A stretch of 64,000 nucleotides of DNA, from the NCBI GenBank assembly GCA_020444265.1, contig JAHLLH010000002.1, positions 547,033 through 611,032 of the forward strand. Direction: 5' to 3'. Position numbers and translations under genes: made by a program. The notes below the pieces were generated by a model that saw nothing but the letters and a program-made list of their open reading frames with translations, did no database searches and was not told the origin of the DNA. Shown piece after piece: positions 53,336 to 62,237 of this stretch. Origin of the DNA: a bacterium. Its GTDB lineage: Bacteria > Electryoneota > Electryoneia > Electryoneales > Electryoneaceae. The number at the start of each line of letters is the position of its first letter. The first letter of the stretch is position 1.

Positions 53336-54763
53336 CTACTCCCGGATCATCACCATCTTGATCTCGGTCATCTCGTCCACAGCGAAACGGACCCCTTCAC
53401 GGCCGATGCCGCTGGCACGCATGCCGCCATAGGGCATGTGGTCGACACGGAACGTGGGCACGTCGTTGACCATCACTCCGCCAGCGTGGATACGACGGAT
53501 CGCCCGGAAGGCTCGTTGAAGGTTGCTGGTGAAGACCCCGGCTTGCAGACCAAAATCGGTGTCGTCTGCCAGACGTAACCCGTCCTCGAAAGAGGGGACC
53601 GTTTCCAGAACCACTACCGGCGCGAAGACCTCATCGCAGCTCACCTTCATCGCGGGGGTTGTATTGGTCAGGACTGTTGGAGCATAGGCACGGTCACTCA
53701 GCTTTTGACCACCCGCCAGCAGGGTGGCACCGCCTGCGACTGCTTCCTGCACCCAGTCGTGGGTACGGTCCACGTCGGCGGGGCTGATCAGGGGGCCGAT
53801 ATCACTTTCTTTAACAAGGGGGTGATCCACCCTGAGCGTTTTTGTGGCGGTGACGAACCGTTCGGTGAATGTTGCCGCGATCTCTTCGTGGAGGTAGATC
53901 CGTTGCACGGAAATGCAGACCTGTCCGGAGTTGGCGAATGCACCCATCAGGCAACGTTCAAGGGCAAGCTCGAGGTCGGTATCCTTGTCAACCACTACCG
54001 CGGAATTGTTGCCCAATTCGAGGGTCACTCGTTTGAGGTCGCTGTGCTGCTTGATCCAGGTGCCTACCTCACGGCTGCCGGTGAAAGTGATCTTGCGGGG
54101 GCGAGGATCGGTGACCAGTTTTGCGCCGATAGTCCGTCCACTGCCATGGATCACATTCAGCCCGCCTTTTGGCAAACCGGCATTCTTGACTATCTCGGCC
54201 AGCAGCAGCGCGGTTAACGGGGTTGTCCCTGCCGGTTTCAGAACGAGGGGGCAGCCTGCGGCGATGGCAGGCGCAACCTTGTGGGCGACAAGGTTAAGCG
54301 GAAAATTGAAGGGGGTAATGGCAGCGACAAGCCCGACCGGCTCACGGTACCAGAAGCCGAAACGTCCTTCACCAGCAGATGATGCATCCATCGGGACCGT
54401 CTCGCCGTGCAGGGTACGTGCGATCCCCGCCGCGAAAATGAAAGTCTCTCGTGCCCGGCTTGCTTCACCGAGTGCGTATTTCCAGCTCTTGCCCGCTTCG
54501 AGCGCGATCATCGTCGCGATCTCTTCTTCACGCTGTTGCAAGCCGTCGGCAATCGCTTCGAGGATCGAGGCACGTTGATGCGCAGGCAGTTCCGCCATCG
54601 TGTTGGTGGCGTTGTGACCGGCTTCAAGTGCACGTTCTACCGTGGCCTCATCTGCCACAGGAAGCCGTCCCACCACTTCGCCGGACCATTTGTCCTTAAC
54701 CTCGTCCCACTGACCAGTTTCGATCCACTGACCATCGACAAAAAGATGGAAATCCCTGCCCAT
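53336..54763 (-). CDS. NAD(P)-dependent aldehyde dehydrogenase
   Basis: A 475-residue member of the ALDH superfamily oxidising an aldehyde to the acid. The catalytic Cys is in ANSGQVCISVQRIYLHE, the general-base Glu in RVTLELGNNSAVVVDKD, and the cofactor motif in KITFTGSREVGTWIKQH; AITPFNFPLNLVAHKVAPAI is also typical. The NNSAVVV form and overall pattern are closer to lactaldehyde, succinate-semialdehyde or glyceraldehyde-3-phosphate (non-phosphorylating) types than to betaine aldehyde enzymes, but the substrate is not determined. The ATG follows a strong GGGAGGTG site. It is divergent from the response regulator cluster. Confidence 0.88.
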   Translation of the reverse strand: MGRDFHLFVDGQWIETGQWDEVKDKWSGEVVGRLPVADEATVERALEAGHNATNTMAELPAHQRASILEAIADGLQQREEEIATMIALEAGKSWKYALGEASRARETFIFAAGIARTLHGETVPMDASSAGEGRFGFWYREPVGLVAAITPFNFPLNLVAHKVAPAIAAGCPLVLKPAGTTPLTALLLAEIVKNAGLPKGGLNVIHGSGRTIGAKLVTDPRPRKITFTGSREVGTWIKQHSDLKRVTLELGNNSAVVVDKDTDLELALERCLMGAFANSGQVCISVQRIYLHEEIAATFTERFVTATKTLRVDHPLVKESDIGPLISPADVDRTHDWVQEAVAGGATLLAGGQKLSDRAYAPTVLTNTTPAMKVSCDEVFAPVVVLETVPSFEDGLRLADDTDFGLQAGVFTSNLQRAFRAIRRIHAGGVMVNDVPTFRVDHMPYGGMRASGIGREGVRFAVDEMTEIKMVMIRE

Positions 54764-54992
54764 CTACACCTCCCTCGAGTCGTGTGCACATCTCAAGAAT
54801 GACAATGTAAGAAATGCTAAGGAAGGGGGGTACATGGTGCCGGGTGCATCAGGCAAAGGAGGATGGTCACATAATTGGAATACATGAGCGACCTCGTTGA
54901 AATCTGGAATCACAATTGCAACATTGCGGAAGATGTGGTTACCGCTGTTCAATTCCAGAACAGTTTCGCACCGAACATAAAGGTTGGTGGTC

Positions 54993-56516
54993 GTGCTAAA
55001 TCAAGGAAAAGACCAGAAAGCAGTTTTCCGAAAAAGTGTTCCAGTAGCGATCGAAGCACTCGATGTTGCTCTCCGTCAACTCTCTACTGGAAACATGGAA
55101 GCTGTCGAAAGCTTGAGGCGAATCGCCAATCAGCTTCAGATAAACAGCAGTAAATTCGGGTATAATGATGTGGCGAAAGCCAGCGCCCAACTTGCCTCCC
55201 TCCCTGACGTAGAGCTTACCAAGCAGGGGCGTGAACTAGTCAAACTACTATATGGACTTCTCGGGGATCATGAGAATCCGTCGACCCATATCCTGATTAT
55301 TGACAGCGATCTGGATTCTGTGCAGAAAATGGAATCTCTCTTGCAGAACAGATTCCATTGCGTCATCACTGTCGCTCATTCAGCTCATGAGGCCATGCAC
55401 TTGCTCGCCGATTTGACCCCTAACCTGATTCTGCTTGGCCTCATCTTGCCTGATCGAGACGGACGCTCTCTGCTGGTCGATCTAAAAAGGATGAAGCGAC
55501 TCGAGGATACGCAGATTGTGATGATCAGCGCCCTTGATGTGCAAGTCGTCCGTTCTGAGTGTTTGTTACTCGGTGCGGATGATCTCCTTGGCAAACCCTG
55601 CAGCGAAGAAAGTTTTCTCCGCTTGATGGGTAATATTATTGAGACGACCAGTCTTGAGGCGATGGAGGAATCCACGAATGAGTCTCTGCCGAACCTGCAA
55701 GTAGGGATTGAATGGCTGGAGAAGAATGCAAAGGTGGGGACTCTCGTTGCGCTCCTCGATGTGGATCACTTCCATGAAGTTTTTGATCATGAGCCCTTTG
55801 AGGAAGCAGAACGAATCCTCAGCGAGGTAGCAGCTCGTATTAATGGCCAGTTGGACGAGGGAACGACCCTGTATGGCGGTGATATCGATGACTTCCTTCT
55901 GATCCTTCCGGAAGGAGAGATCGAACAGGCGAAGAAGACAATCCGTGACTTGCAGCAAGTTGTCAGTTCCATTCCCTTCACAAGTGTGGGAGGGGCCTCC
56001 TACCCATTGACCTTCTCTGCAGGTCTAGTCAAGGTGACCCAACCTGACTCAACCGAACAGGTACTGACTGAAGGACGACATGCCCTGGCGCAGGCAAAAC
56101 GCAAAGGGGATGGAATTCTTCACACCCATGGTGACCCGGATCAACCGCCACGTATCCTGCTGGCCGAAGATGATCCGATGATCGTAAAACTCGTTCAGCA
56201 CAGGTTGCAACGGGCAGGTGTCGAAGTGGTCGCTGTAAACAATGGTCGTGATGCGCTTGAAAAGGGGCTTTCCTTACCCTTCGATCTCATTATTCTTGAT
56301 GTGAAAATGCCAGTTCATGATGGATTTGAGGTGACACGACGACTACGTCTGGAGCCATCACTGAAAGATGTCCCCATCGTTCTCTTCACTTCTCTCGGAT
56401 CTGAGCAGGATCTCATCCGTGGATTTGAGCTGGGAGTAGATGACTACATCACAAAGCCCTTCTCACCGGCTGAGCTACTTGCGCGGCTCCTGCACTTGAT
56501 CAGGAAACGGCCTTGA
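54993..56516 (+). CDS. Multi-domain response regulator with degenerate Hpt, receiver and GGDEF modules plus intact receiver
   Basis: About 507 residues from GTG 54993 (AAAGG nine bases upstream; TTG 54984 is the alternative). Domain order: a helical Hpt-like domain (about 10-92) in which the phospho-His position appears to be Asn46 (RRIANQLQINSSKFGYNDVA); receiver 1 (about 97-220) with IIDSD, ISA and GKP kept but Gly149 in place of the phospho-Asp (LILLGLILPDRDG); a GGDEF-like domain (about 230-365) keeping LLDVDHF but with GGDIDDF at the signature (about 294); and receiver 2 (about 385-505) with all key residues, phospho-Asp436 in LIILDVKMPVHDG, Thr and Lys (ITKPFS). It is coupled to the HEAT, glycosyltransferase and outer-membrane genes, so it probably controls that polysaccharide system. 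Confidence 0.8.
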   Translation: MLNQGKDQKAVFRKSVPVAIEALDVALRQLSTGNMEAVESLRRIANQLQINSSKFGYNDVAKASAQLASLPDVELTKQGRELVKLLYGLLGDHENPSTHILIIDSDLDSVQKMESLLQNRFHCVITVAHSAHEAMHLLADLTPNLILLGLILPDRDGRSLLVDLKRMKRLEDTQIVMISALDVQVVRSECLLLGADDLLGKPCSEESFLRLMGNIIETTSLEAMEESTNESLPNLQVGIEWLEKNAKVGTLVALLDVDHFHEVFDHEPFEEAERILSEVAARINGQLDEGTTLYGGDIDDFLLILPEGEIEQAKKTIRDLQQVVSSIPFTSVGGASYPLTFSAGLVKVTQPDSTEQVLTEGRHALAQAKRKGDGILHTHGDPDQPPRILLAEDDPMIVKLVQHRLQRAGVEVVAVNNGRDALEKGLSLPFDLIILDVKMPVHDGFEVTRRLRLEPSLKDVPIVLFTSLGSEQDLIRGFELGVDDYITKPFSPAELLARLLHLIRKRP

Positions 56517-57673
56517 GTGGGCTGTGGAGCAAACTATCGGGTGCGGTGGCGGGGGTGCGAGATATCCCGGCATTGCATGACATCCTCCTTTGGTTTGAAA
56601 GTCTCTGGCAAAGATTTTTGCAACTTGGATCTGGTGATCAGGCGTTCGCGATCATTATTATTGCGATTCTGGTATTCACCTTTTTAAGTCTGCTCTTTGG
56701 TCTGCGCGCCCTGTTGATCCACTTGAGACGGCAACAGATCAGTCGGCGAACAGCACGGTTAGAGGAAAAGTGGACCCAAACCTTGCTCGATGTGCTTACG
56801 GGGGAGCGCGAGGTGAAGTCGATTTGGCGAATGGTGCAATCCCGCGACCGTCATTACTTCATAGACTTCCTTGCTGCTTACGCCCGCCGTGTGACCGGAC
56901 ATGAACGTGAACTGATCGAGGATGCGGCTCGACCCTGGCTGCGGTTTGTCCGACGACAAATAAAAAGCAGAGATCCCGCAAAACGTGCTCGTGCGTTGCG
57001 TACACTTGCTGATCTGACCCCACATCGAACTGCCCGACTGCTGCTTGAAGCGTTAAACGATCCCTCTGATCTGGTGTCGATGGTCGCAGCTAGGACCCTG
57101 ATTCGGATCGGGGACAGTGCACATCTGCCACTCATCTTGAATCGTCTGAAACGGTATGATATCTGGTCGGAACAATACACTGCATCCATGCTTGCTTCCG
57201 CAGGAATTGGTGCGGCGTTTTTTCTCAGGGTCTACCTGAATCAGGCAAGTACCGGCGAGCGGGAACGAGCCATTGTGTTGCGAGCCCTGGCCATGATCGG
57301 AGATTCACTGGCACTTCCGATCGCGGAAACAGCACTTCGTTCATCTTCGAGTCTATCGACCCAGATAGTTGCCCTCGACATGATTGGTGAGCTTGGTACA
57401 GCTGAGCAGGCCCCCCTGGTTCGTCAACATGTACGATTTGCAGAAGAAAGTGTTCTCGCTCATGCTTTGCTGGCGCTTGGGCAGATCGGCGATGAGAGTG
57501 ATATTCCTCTGCTGGAAGCACACCTTTCGCACCCCTCTACCTGGGTGGCCCTTCGAGCTGCCATTGGGTTGGTAAAGCTTGGCGCTGAAAAGACGCTTCA
57601 CGAGTTTGTAGCATCCGGTTCACCAAACACCGTCTTTGCGCAGCAGGCGCTGGCGGAGGAGGTGTACGGATGA
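56513..57673 (+). CDS. Membrane-anchored HEAT-repeat protein
   Basis: A 386-residue protein starting at TTG 56513, whose codon overlaps the stop of the regulator (TTGA). One strong transmembrane helix lies at about 44-71 (FAIIIIAILVFTFLSLLFGL), followed by a basic, presumably cytosolic, linker. Residues about 135-385 form an array of HEAT/PBS-lyase-type helical repeats (AKRARALRTLADLTPHRTAR, SDLVSMVAARTLIRIGDSAH, STWVALRAAIGLVKLGAE). No catalytic motif is present. Such scaffolds mediate protein contacts; its position between a response regulator and a membrane glycosyltransferase suggests it links the two. The start codon choice is inferred from the overlap and lack of alternatives. Confidence 0.75.
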   Translation: MSGLWSKLSGAVAGVRDIPALHDILLWFESLWQRFLQLGSGDQAFAIIIIAILVFTFLSLLFGLRALLIHLRRQQISRRTARLEEKWTQTLLDVLTGEREVKSIWRMVQSRDRHYFIDFLAAYARRVTGHERELIEDAARPWLRFVRRQIKSRDPAKRARALRTLADLTPHRTARLLLEALNDPSDLVSMVAARTLIRIGDSAHLPLILNRLKRYDIWSEQYTASMLASAGIGAAFFLRVYLNQASTGERERAIVLRALAMIGDSLALPIAETALRSSSSLSTQIVALDMIGELGTAEQAPLVRQHVRFAEESVLAHALLALGQIGDESDIPLLEAHLSHPSTWVALRAAIGLVKLGAEKTLHEFVASGSPNTVFAQQALAEEVYG

Positions 57674-59088
57674 GTGTTGACTTTCATTCGTTTGTCTGGG
57701 CAGTAAACTGGATTGTCCTAACGTATTTCATTGTGTTGAATGGCTTTTACCTGATGCTATCGCTGGCGGCGAATTTCTATGTGAAGAGATATTATCGCCG
57801 TATCAGCGGGATGCATTTTGACGATCTCATCAGCGAAAACGAGGCGCCGCCAATTACCCTGGTCGCTCCGGCCTACAACGAGGAGGCGACGTGTGTTGAG
57901 TCGGTGCGTAGCCTCCTCTCCCTGCACTTTCCCGACTTTGAAGTCATTGTGGTCAATGACGGATCAAAAGATCATACCTCCCAAGTGTTGCGTGAAGCCT
58001 TCGAACTCTACGAAGCGCCCATCGCACCGACGGCGAAGATTCCATGTCAGCCGGTCGAACTCGTCCTGCGGAGCAGAATCCATCCAAACCTGGTTGTTCT
58101 GGAAAAGAAAAATGGTGGCAAGGCAGATGCACTGAATGCCGGGATCAACTACACAGCGACTCCCCTTTTCTGCGCAATGGATTCCGACAGCCTCTTAGAA
58201 CCTGATTCTCTGTCGAGGATGGCACGTGCCTTTCTCGAGGACAGTAAAACCCTCGCAGTCGGCGGGTCGATTCGTGTTGTTAATGATTGCACCATTGACT
58301 CGGGGTGGATCAAAGAAGTACGAATGCCTCGCCGTTTGCTGCCAGCGATCCAGGTAGTGGAGTATCTACGTGCGTTCTTAGTTGGACGCATCGGGTGGCA
58401 TGCGCTTGGTTCAACCTTGATCATTTCCGGTGCGTTTGGAGTATTCCGACGATCTGCAGTGGTCGAAGTCGGTGGGTATGCACATGATACGGTAGGCGAG
58501 GACATGGAACTGGTCGTTCGGTTGCACAAAGCGATGCGTCGGCAGAAACGGCCCTATGCGATCAAGTTTATCCCCGATCCTGTCGCGTGGACCGAAGCTC
58601 CCGATTCCCTAAAGGTGCTTGGGCGGCAACGGGACCGCTGGCAACGCGGTTTGTGGGATGTTCTGTGGCGGCACAAAGGGATGTTGTTGAATCCCCGGTA
58701 CGGGTCCATCGGGATGGTCGCGTATCCATACTACTTTTTCCTCGAAATGCTGGGGCCGGTGGTGGAAGCTCTTGGGTATATCACCTTTGCGATCACTTTG
58801 ATTCTTGGGTGGGGGACAGGGTGGTACGCGTTGGCTTTTCTGACAGTTGCAGTCGTTCTTGGTATTGCGCTCTCATTTCTCGCCCTGGGGATTGAAGAGC
58901 TCTCATTTCGCAAGTATTCCCGTTTGAGCGATCTGTTCAAAATGTTTGGCCTGGTGCTGATCGAAAACTTTGGCTATCGTCAATTGACAACGTGGTGGCG
59001 GATCAAGGGAGTGTACAACGCAATCCGTGGCAAGAAAGGGTGGGGGAAGATGACAAGGCGCGGGTTTGCATCCGGGAGTTCATCATGA
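57670..59088 (+). CDS. Membrane GT2 family processive glycosyltransferase (exopolysaccharide synthase)
   Basis: A 472-residue inner-membrane synthase of the BcsA/PgaC/NfrB-like GT2 type. One N-terminal hydrophobic segment (about 8-38), the catalytic GT-A domain, then about three C-terminal membrane segments (about 355-420). Catalytic motifs are complete: VAPAYNEEATCVESV, VVNDGSKDHT (nucleotide-binding Asp), AMDSDSLLEPDSL (DxD-like), EDMELVVRL (base) and QRDRWQRGLWDV (the QxxRW motif of processive enzymes). No PilZ domain is fused, so control must come through partner proteins. It overlaps the HEAT gene (ATGA) and the outer-membrane gene. Product sugar unknown; poly-N-acetylglucosamine-like is a guess. 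Confidence 0.85.
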   Translation: MSVDFHSFVWAVNWIVLTYFIVLNGFYLMLSLAANFYVKRYYRRISGMHFDDLISENEAPPITLVAPAYNEEATCVESVRSLLSLHFPDFEVIVVNDGSKDHTSQVLREAFELYEAPIAPTAKIPCQPVELVLRSRIHPNLVVLEKKNGGKADALNAGINYTATPLFCAMDSDSLLEPDSLSRMARAFLEDSKTLAVGGSIRVVNDCTIDSGWIKEVRMPRRLLPAIQVVEYLRAFLVGRIGWHALGSTLIISGAFGVFRRSAVVEVGGYAHDTVGEDMELVVRLHKAMRRQKRPYAIKFIPDPVAWTEAPDSLKVLGRQRDRWQRGLWDVLWRHKGMLLNPRYGSIGMVAYPYYFFLEMLGPVVEALGYITFAITLILGWGTGWYALAFLTVAVVLGIALSFLALGIEELSFRKYSRLSDLFKMFGLVLIENFGYRQLTTWWRIKGVYNAIRGKKGWGKMTRRGFASGSSS

Positions 59089-60356
59089 TCTACGCCGTCG
59101 TTCTCAGCGCCCTGACCGCTCTCGCTTCCATCGACTCAGCACAGGCCGCCCCTCCCAATGGCACAGTAGAAGCGGTTGACCACTGGCGGGCTATGCTCGC
59201 TAAGGATTCTACCTCGTACGATGCCTGGTTCGGGTTGGCCCGTTCGCTCGCCTTCACAGGTGATCATGTGGGTGCCGTGGAGGTGGCAACTGAACTGTTG
59301 GCGGGATTTCCCGATGATCCCGATGCCCTGCTGTTGCGAGGGCGAGTGTATGGATGGCTTGGGCAGTATGAGCGTGCGGAAAAGGACTTGCTGAAAGTCT
59401 CCGAACTCACGCCTGACTACGCCGATGCCTGGTCGGCGCTAGCAGACCTCTATCGCTGGTGGCAGAAGGGAGAAAAGGCCGTCGCGGCAGCGAAGCGGAA
59501 CCTTCAGCTATCCAATGGTAATCCCCAAGCGTGGATGAACCTTGCACGAGCTCAAATTGCGGCAAGACGGTTTCCAGAGGCGCGAGAAACCCTGAACGGA
59601 GCTCGGTCAAAGGGTGCCGATCCAGATGTTGTTGCGCGCACGTATGCCCAGATTTCCCGGGTTCAATTGCCTTCCCGCTATGAGGCGACCACACTGGTGG
59701 ATCTCGAAAAACGGGATGGTGTCAATCAGCTTAATCAGGTCATTACGCTGCTTGTAAAACGGCAGTGGAAGCGGGGATCGTTGATCCTGGGCGGTCAGCA
59801 ATACGTCCATGACCCCACCGACAGGTCCGACCTTGTAGGAGAGGGCTACCTTGACCTCTGGCCGGGTTATTATGGGCACTCTCGTCTGGTTTATCCTGTC
59901 GTGGGGGAATCCCCACTTGATCTGGATGCTACGGTAGACTTGACCAGAACTCTGCAGGGACGGTACGAGGTAACCGCAGGGTGGAGACGGATGCTGTTTG
60001 GCACAGCCACGGCAAATATCGGGTTTGTAGGAGGCGGCGTTTATCTCAACAGTTTCTATTTTCGGGCCCAGTTCATGAGTAGTTCAAGTGAAACGACATC
60101 CGGGACAACCCTGATGGGTGCTGTTCGCTGGTACTTCCATACGGTGGATGATTATGTCGATGCCTCGTTATTCAGAACGAGGGATAGCATCCTGTACCCA
60201 GGTTCGTCAGAATCCCTTGAAACTAGCGGTTGGACTACAGTCGTACGAGGCCAGCTCAAAGTTTGGCGCAACCATGGCCTTCAGTTTGGGTTGAGGTACC
60301 AATCCGACTCATCACTCACCAGGGCTGGCACAGCAGGTTATTTCTTCCGCTTCTAA
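59085..60356 (+). CDS. YaiO-like outer-membrane protein with TPR domain and beta-barrel
   Basis: A 423-residue exported protein with a signal peptide (MIYAVVLSALTALASIDSAQ, cleavage near AQA-A). TPR units fill about 30-195 (DAWFGLARSLAFTGDHVGAV, ALLLRGRVYGWLGQYERAEK, AWSALADLYRWWQKGEKAVA). The C-terminal 200 residues are amphipathic beta-strands ending YFFRF, typical of a small outer-membrane barrel of the YaiO type. A periplasmic TPR plus outer-membrane barrel is the plan of exopolysaccharide export proteins such as PgaA, BcsC and NfrA. ATG 59085 overlaps the synthase stop (ATGA). It likely exports the polymer made by the GT2 protein. Confidence 0.8.
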   Translation: MIYAVVLSALTALASIDSAQAAPPNGTVEAVDHWRAMLAKDSTSYDAWFGLARSLAFTGDHVGAVEVATELLAGFPDDPDALLLRGRVYGWLGQYERAEKDLLKVSELTPDYADAWSALADLYRWWQKGEKAVAAAKRNLQLSNGNPQAWMNLARAQIAARRFPEARETLNGARSKGADPDVVARTYAQISRVQLPSRYEATTLVDLEKRDGVNQLNQVITLLVKRQWKRGSLILGGQQYVHDPTDRSDLVGEGYLDLWPGYYGHSRLVYPVVGESPLDLDATVDLTRTLQGRYEVTAGWRRMLFGTATANIGFVGGGVYLNSFYFRAQFMSSSSETTSGTTLMGAVRWYFHTVDDYVDASLFRTRDSILYPGSSESLETSGWTTVVRGQLKVWRNHGLQFGLRYQSDSSLTRAGTAGYFFRF

Positions 60357-60454
60357 AAGCTTCTCATGGCACTGTTTCGCTCGTAGTGGGGCGTCATACA
60401 GGTTGCTCGGTGAGGCGGCCCCTCATCGAATTTGTGAAAGTCCTCTCGAACTCC

Positions 60455-60484
60455 TTGACTTTTCCGGCCTCTCTTAAATATTAT
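60455..60484 (+). promoter_or_regulatory. Sigma-70-type promoter before the PPIase gene
   Basis: A -35 box TTGACT (60455-60460), an 18-base spacer and a -10 box TATTAT (60479-60484), 28 bases before the ATG at 60513. It separates the PPIase-receptor pair from the polysaccharide cluster. Confidence 0.6.
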
Positions 60485-60512
60485 GCAAACGATTGCGTAA
60501 CACGGACCACAC

Positions 60513-62237
60513 ATGATTCGATGGCCCCTAGTACGGTCTTTTTTGGCTTCCCGGGGGGGGCGGATTCTTTTTTCTGCCGTCCTGCCGGGCCTCCTCATTT
60601 TCTCCAGTTGTTCCACTTCTGATCGCAACTCATCCCGTCCCCTCGCAATTGCAGGCTCTGCAAGGATTTCGCAATCTCAGTTTATAGATAGGCTTACCGA
60701 CCTTCGCTTCAAACAAGGGTTTCCCGATAATGCAGCGGTTCGTCAGCAGCTGCTCGACCAGATGGTTAACGAGGAGTTGCTGCTCCAGGAAGCGAAAACA
60801 CATGGCTATGACCGTGACGCCCTTGGGCAGCGCGAGCAGGAGCTGATCCGCCAAAAAGCCCTGGTCGATGCCTACACGCAACACATCATCCACCCCAAAG
60901 TAACGGTTGCAGATAGAGAGCTGGAAGAGCTGTTTATCCGCTTTAATACGAAGATTACGGCGCGTCATCTTATTGCGCAAACGTTTGCGGAAGCCACCGA
61001 GCTGCGTCAACGGTTGTTGGACGGGGAATCATACCAGGTTCTGGCGAAGGAGGTCTTCGAAGATCCGGTGCTGAGCAACAATGGTGGGTTGCTACCGCTC
61101 TTTACGGTCGATGATACCGAACCCGCCTTCGAAGAAGTGGCCTACAGTCTGCCAGTGGGGACTGTTTCCGAACCGATCAAGCTGAAGCATGGCTATTCGG
61201 TGATACGTGTCGAATCACGTGTTCGTACCCCGATGATGACACGTACTCAGTTCACCAACAAACGCGCGGAGTTGGAAGCCTTTCTTCAGAGACGGAAGCT
61301 GCGAAGTGCGGCGAACGAACACACGGCATGGGTTCGGGATGAAGTCCTCGCCCTGCAATTCCATCCCGAGGCAAGCCTCCGGTTGTGGCAAGAGCTGCAG
61401 GGCGAAAGCACCCATCAGCCGGACGCAACCCTCTCAGCCTTCACATCCGATGGCAAACCCATCGCGGCAGTGACCCGTGACGGGGAAATCGACATGAAAG
61501 CATGCCGACACCTGCTAGATGGGGCGACGGAGGAAGAGCTGAACTGGATCGATAGTCCGGATCAACTTGAAGAGTTGTTGACCGGGCTGATGGTTCGTCG
61601 CTACATGGTCGAGCAGGCCGAACAAGCTGGATTGGGTGACGGACCGGAGTTCGAAAAGGGTGTTGAGCAGATGTGGCAACGCTACCTGTTGGGACGGATG
61701 CAGGAGACGTTGCACGCCACCCAACCGATTCCGCAGGATTCTTTGACCGCCTTTTACGCCGCGCACACCGATCGATACAACCAGCCCGCATCGATTCTGC
61801 TGTGCGGCATTCGTTTGTCATCCCTGGATGAAGCCAAACGGCTGGAGGTTCAAATGCGTGATGGCTTGAGCTTCGAGCAGGCGGCAAGGGAGTGGTCGAT
61901 AGACCGTGAGAGTGGTCAACGCGGTGGCATGCTGGGTCTGTTTACCCAGCGAGATCTCGGCCCCGAGGTCAGAGCGGTCTGGCCGTTGTCGATTGGAGTG
62001 GTCTACGGTCCGGTCAGGATGCCGGGTGGTGGTGCGGGCTTCTTCCAGGTCGCGGATCGTCGCGAGGAAGTCCACCATGCCTACAACGACATCAAGGACC
62101 GTGTCGAAGCTGATTACCGTGCCATGATGGGCGATCGTCTCGAACAGGATTTCTGCGCAGCACTTCGCAAAGAGAAAGATGTGGTCATCTACCGGGATCG
62201 CTTGCTTAACCGTGATCTGAAGGGGGAGGCGCGATGA
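60513..62237 (+). CDS. Lipoprotein peptidyl-prolyl isomerase with two parvulin domains (SurA/PrsA-like)
   Basis: A 574-residue protein with a lipoprotein signal (GLLIFSSCS, Cys near residue 33). A SurA_N-like helical region (about 50-145; DQMVNEELLLQEAKTHGYDR) is followed by a parvulin-like domain (about 148-240; RHLIAQTFAEATELRQRLLD, NGGLLPLF), a helical segment, and a second parvulin-like domain (about 425-525; ILLCGIRLSSLDEAKRLEVQ, SGQRGGMLGLFTQRDL). It probably works in the periplasm as a folding chaperone for outer-membrane proteins. The stop overlaps the start of the downstream receptor gene (ATGA), so the receptor is a likely client. Whether isomerase activity remains in either domain is unclear. 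Confidence 0.8.
   Translation: MIRWPLVRSFLASRGGRILFSAVLPGLLIFSSCSTSDRNSSRPLAIAGSARISQSQFIDRLTDLRFKQGFPDNAAVRQQLLDQMVNEELLLQEAKTHGYDRDALGQREQELIRQKALVDAYTQHIIHPKVTVADRELEELFIRFNTKITARHLIAQTFAEATELRQRLLDGESYQVLAKEVFEDPVLSNNGGLLPLFTVDDTEPAFEEVAYSLPVGTVSEPIKLKHGYSVIRVESRVRTPMMTRTQFTNKRAELEAFLQRRKLRSAANEHTAWVRDEVLALQFHPEASLRLWQELQGESTHQPDATLSAFTSDGKPIAAVTRDGEIDMKACRHLLDGATEEELNWIDSPDQLEELLTGLMVRRYMVEQAEQAGLGDGPEFEKGVEQMWQRYLLGRMQETLHATQPIPQDSLTAFYAAHTDRYNQPASILLCGIRLSSLDEAKRLEVQMRDGLSFEQAAREWSIDRESGQRGGMLGLFTQRDLGPEVRAVWPLSIGVVYGPVRMPGGGAGFFQVADRREEVHHAYNDIKDRVEADYRAMMGDRLEQDFCAALRKEKDVVIYRDRLLNRDLKGEAR

Noticed and set aside
54875-55153. 92-codon plus-strand frame overlapping the start of the response regulator
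   Set aside because: It overlaps the regulator in another frame, its second half is composition-biased, and it has no well-placed ribosome-binding site.
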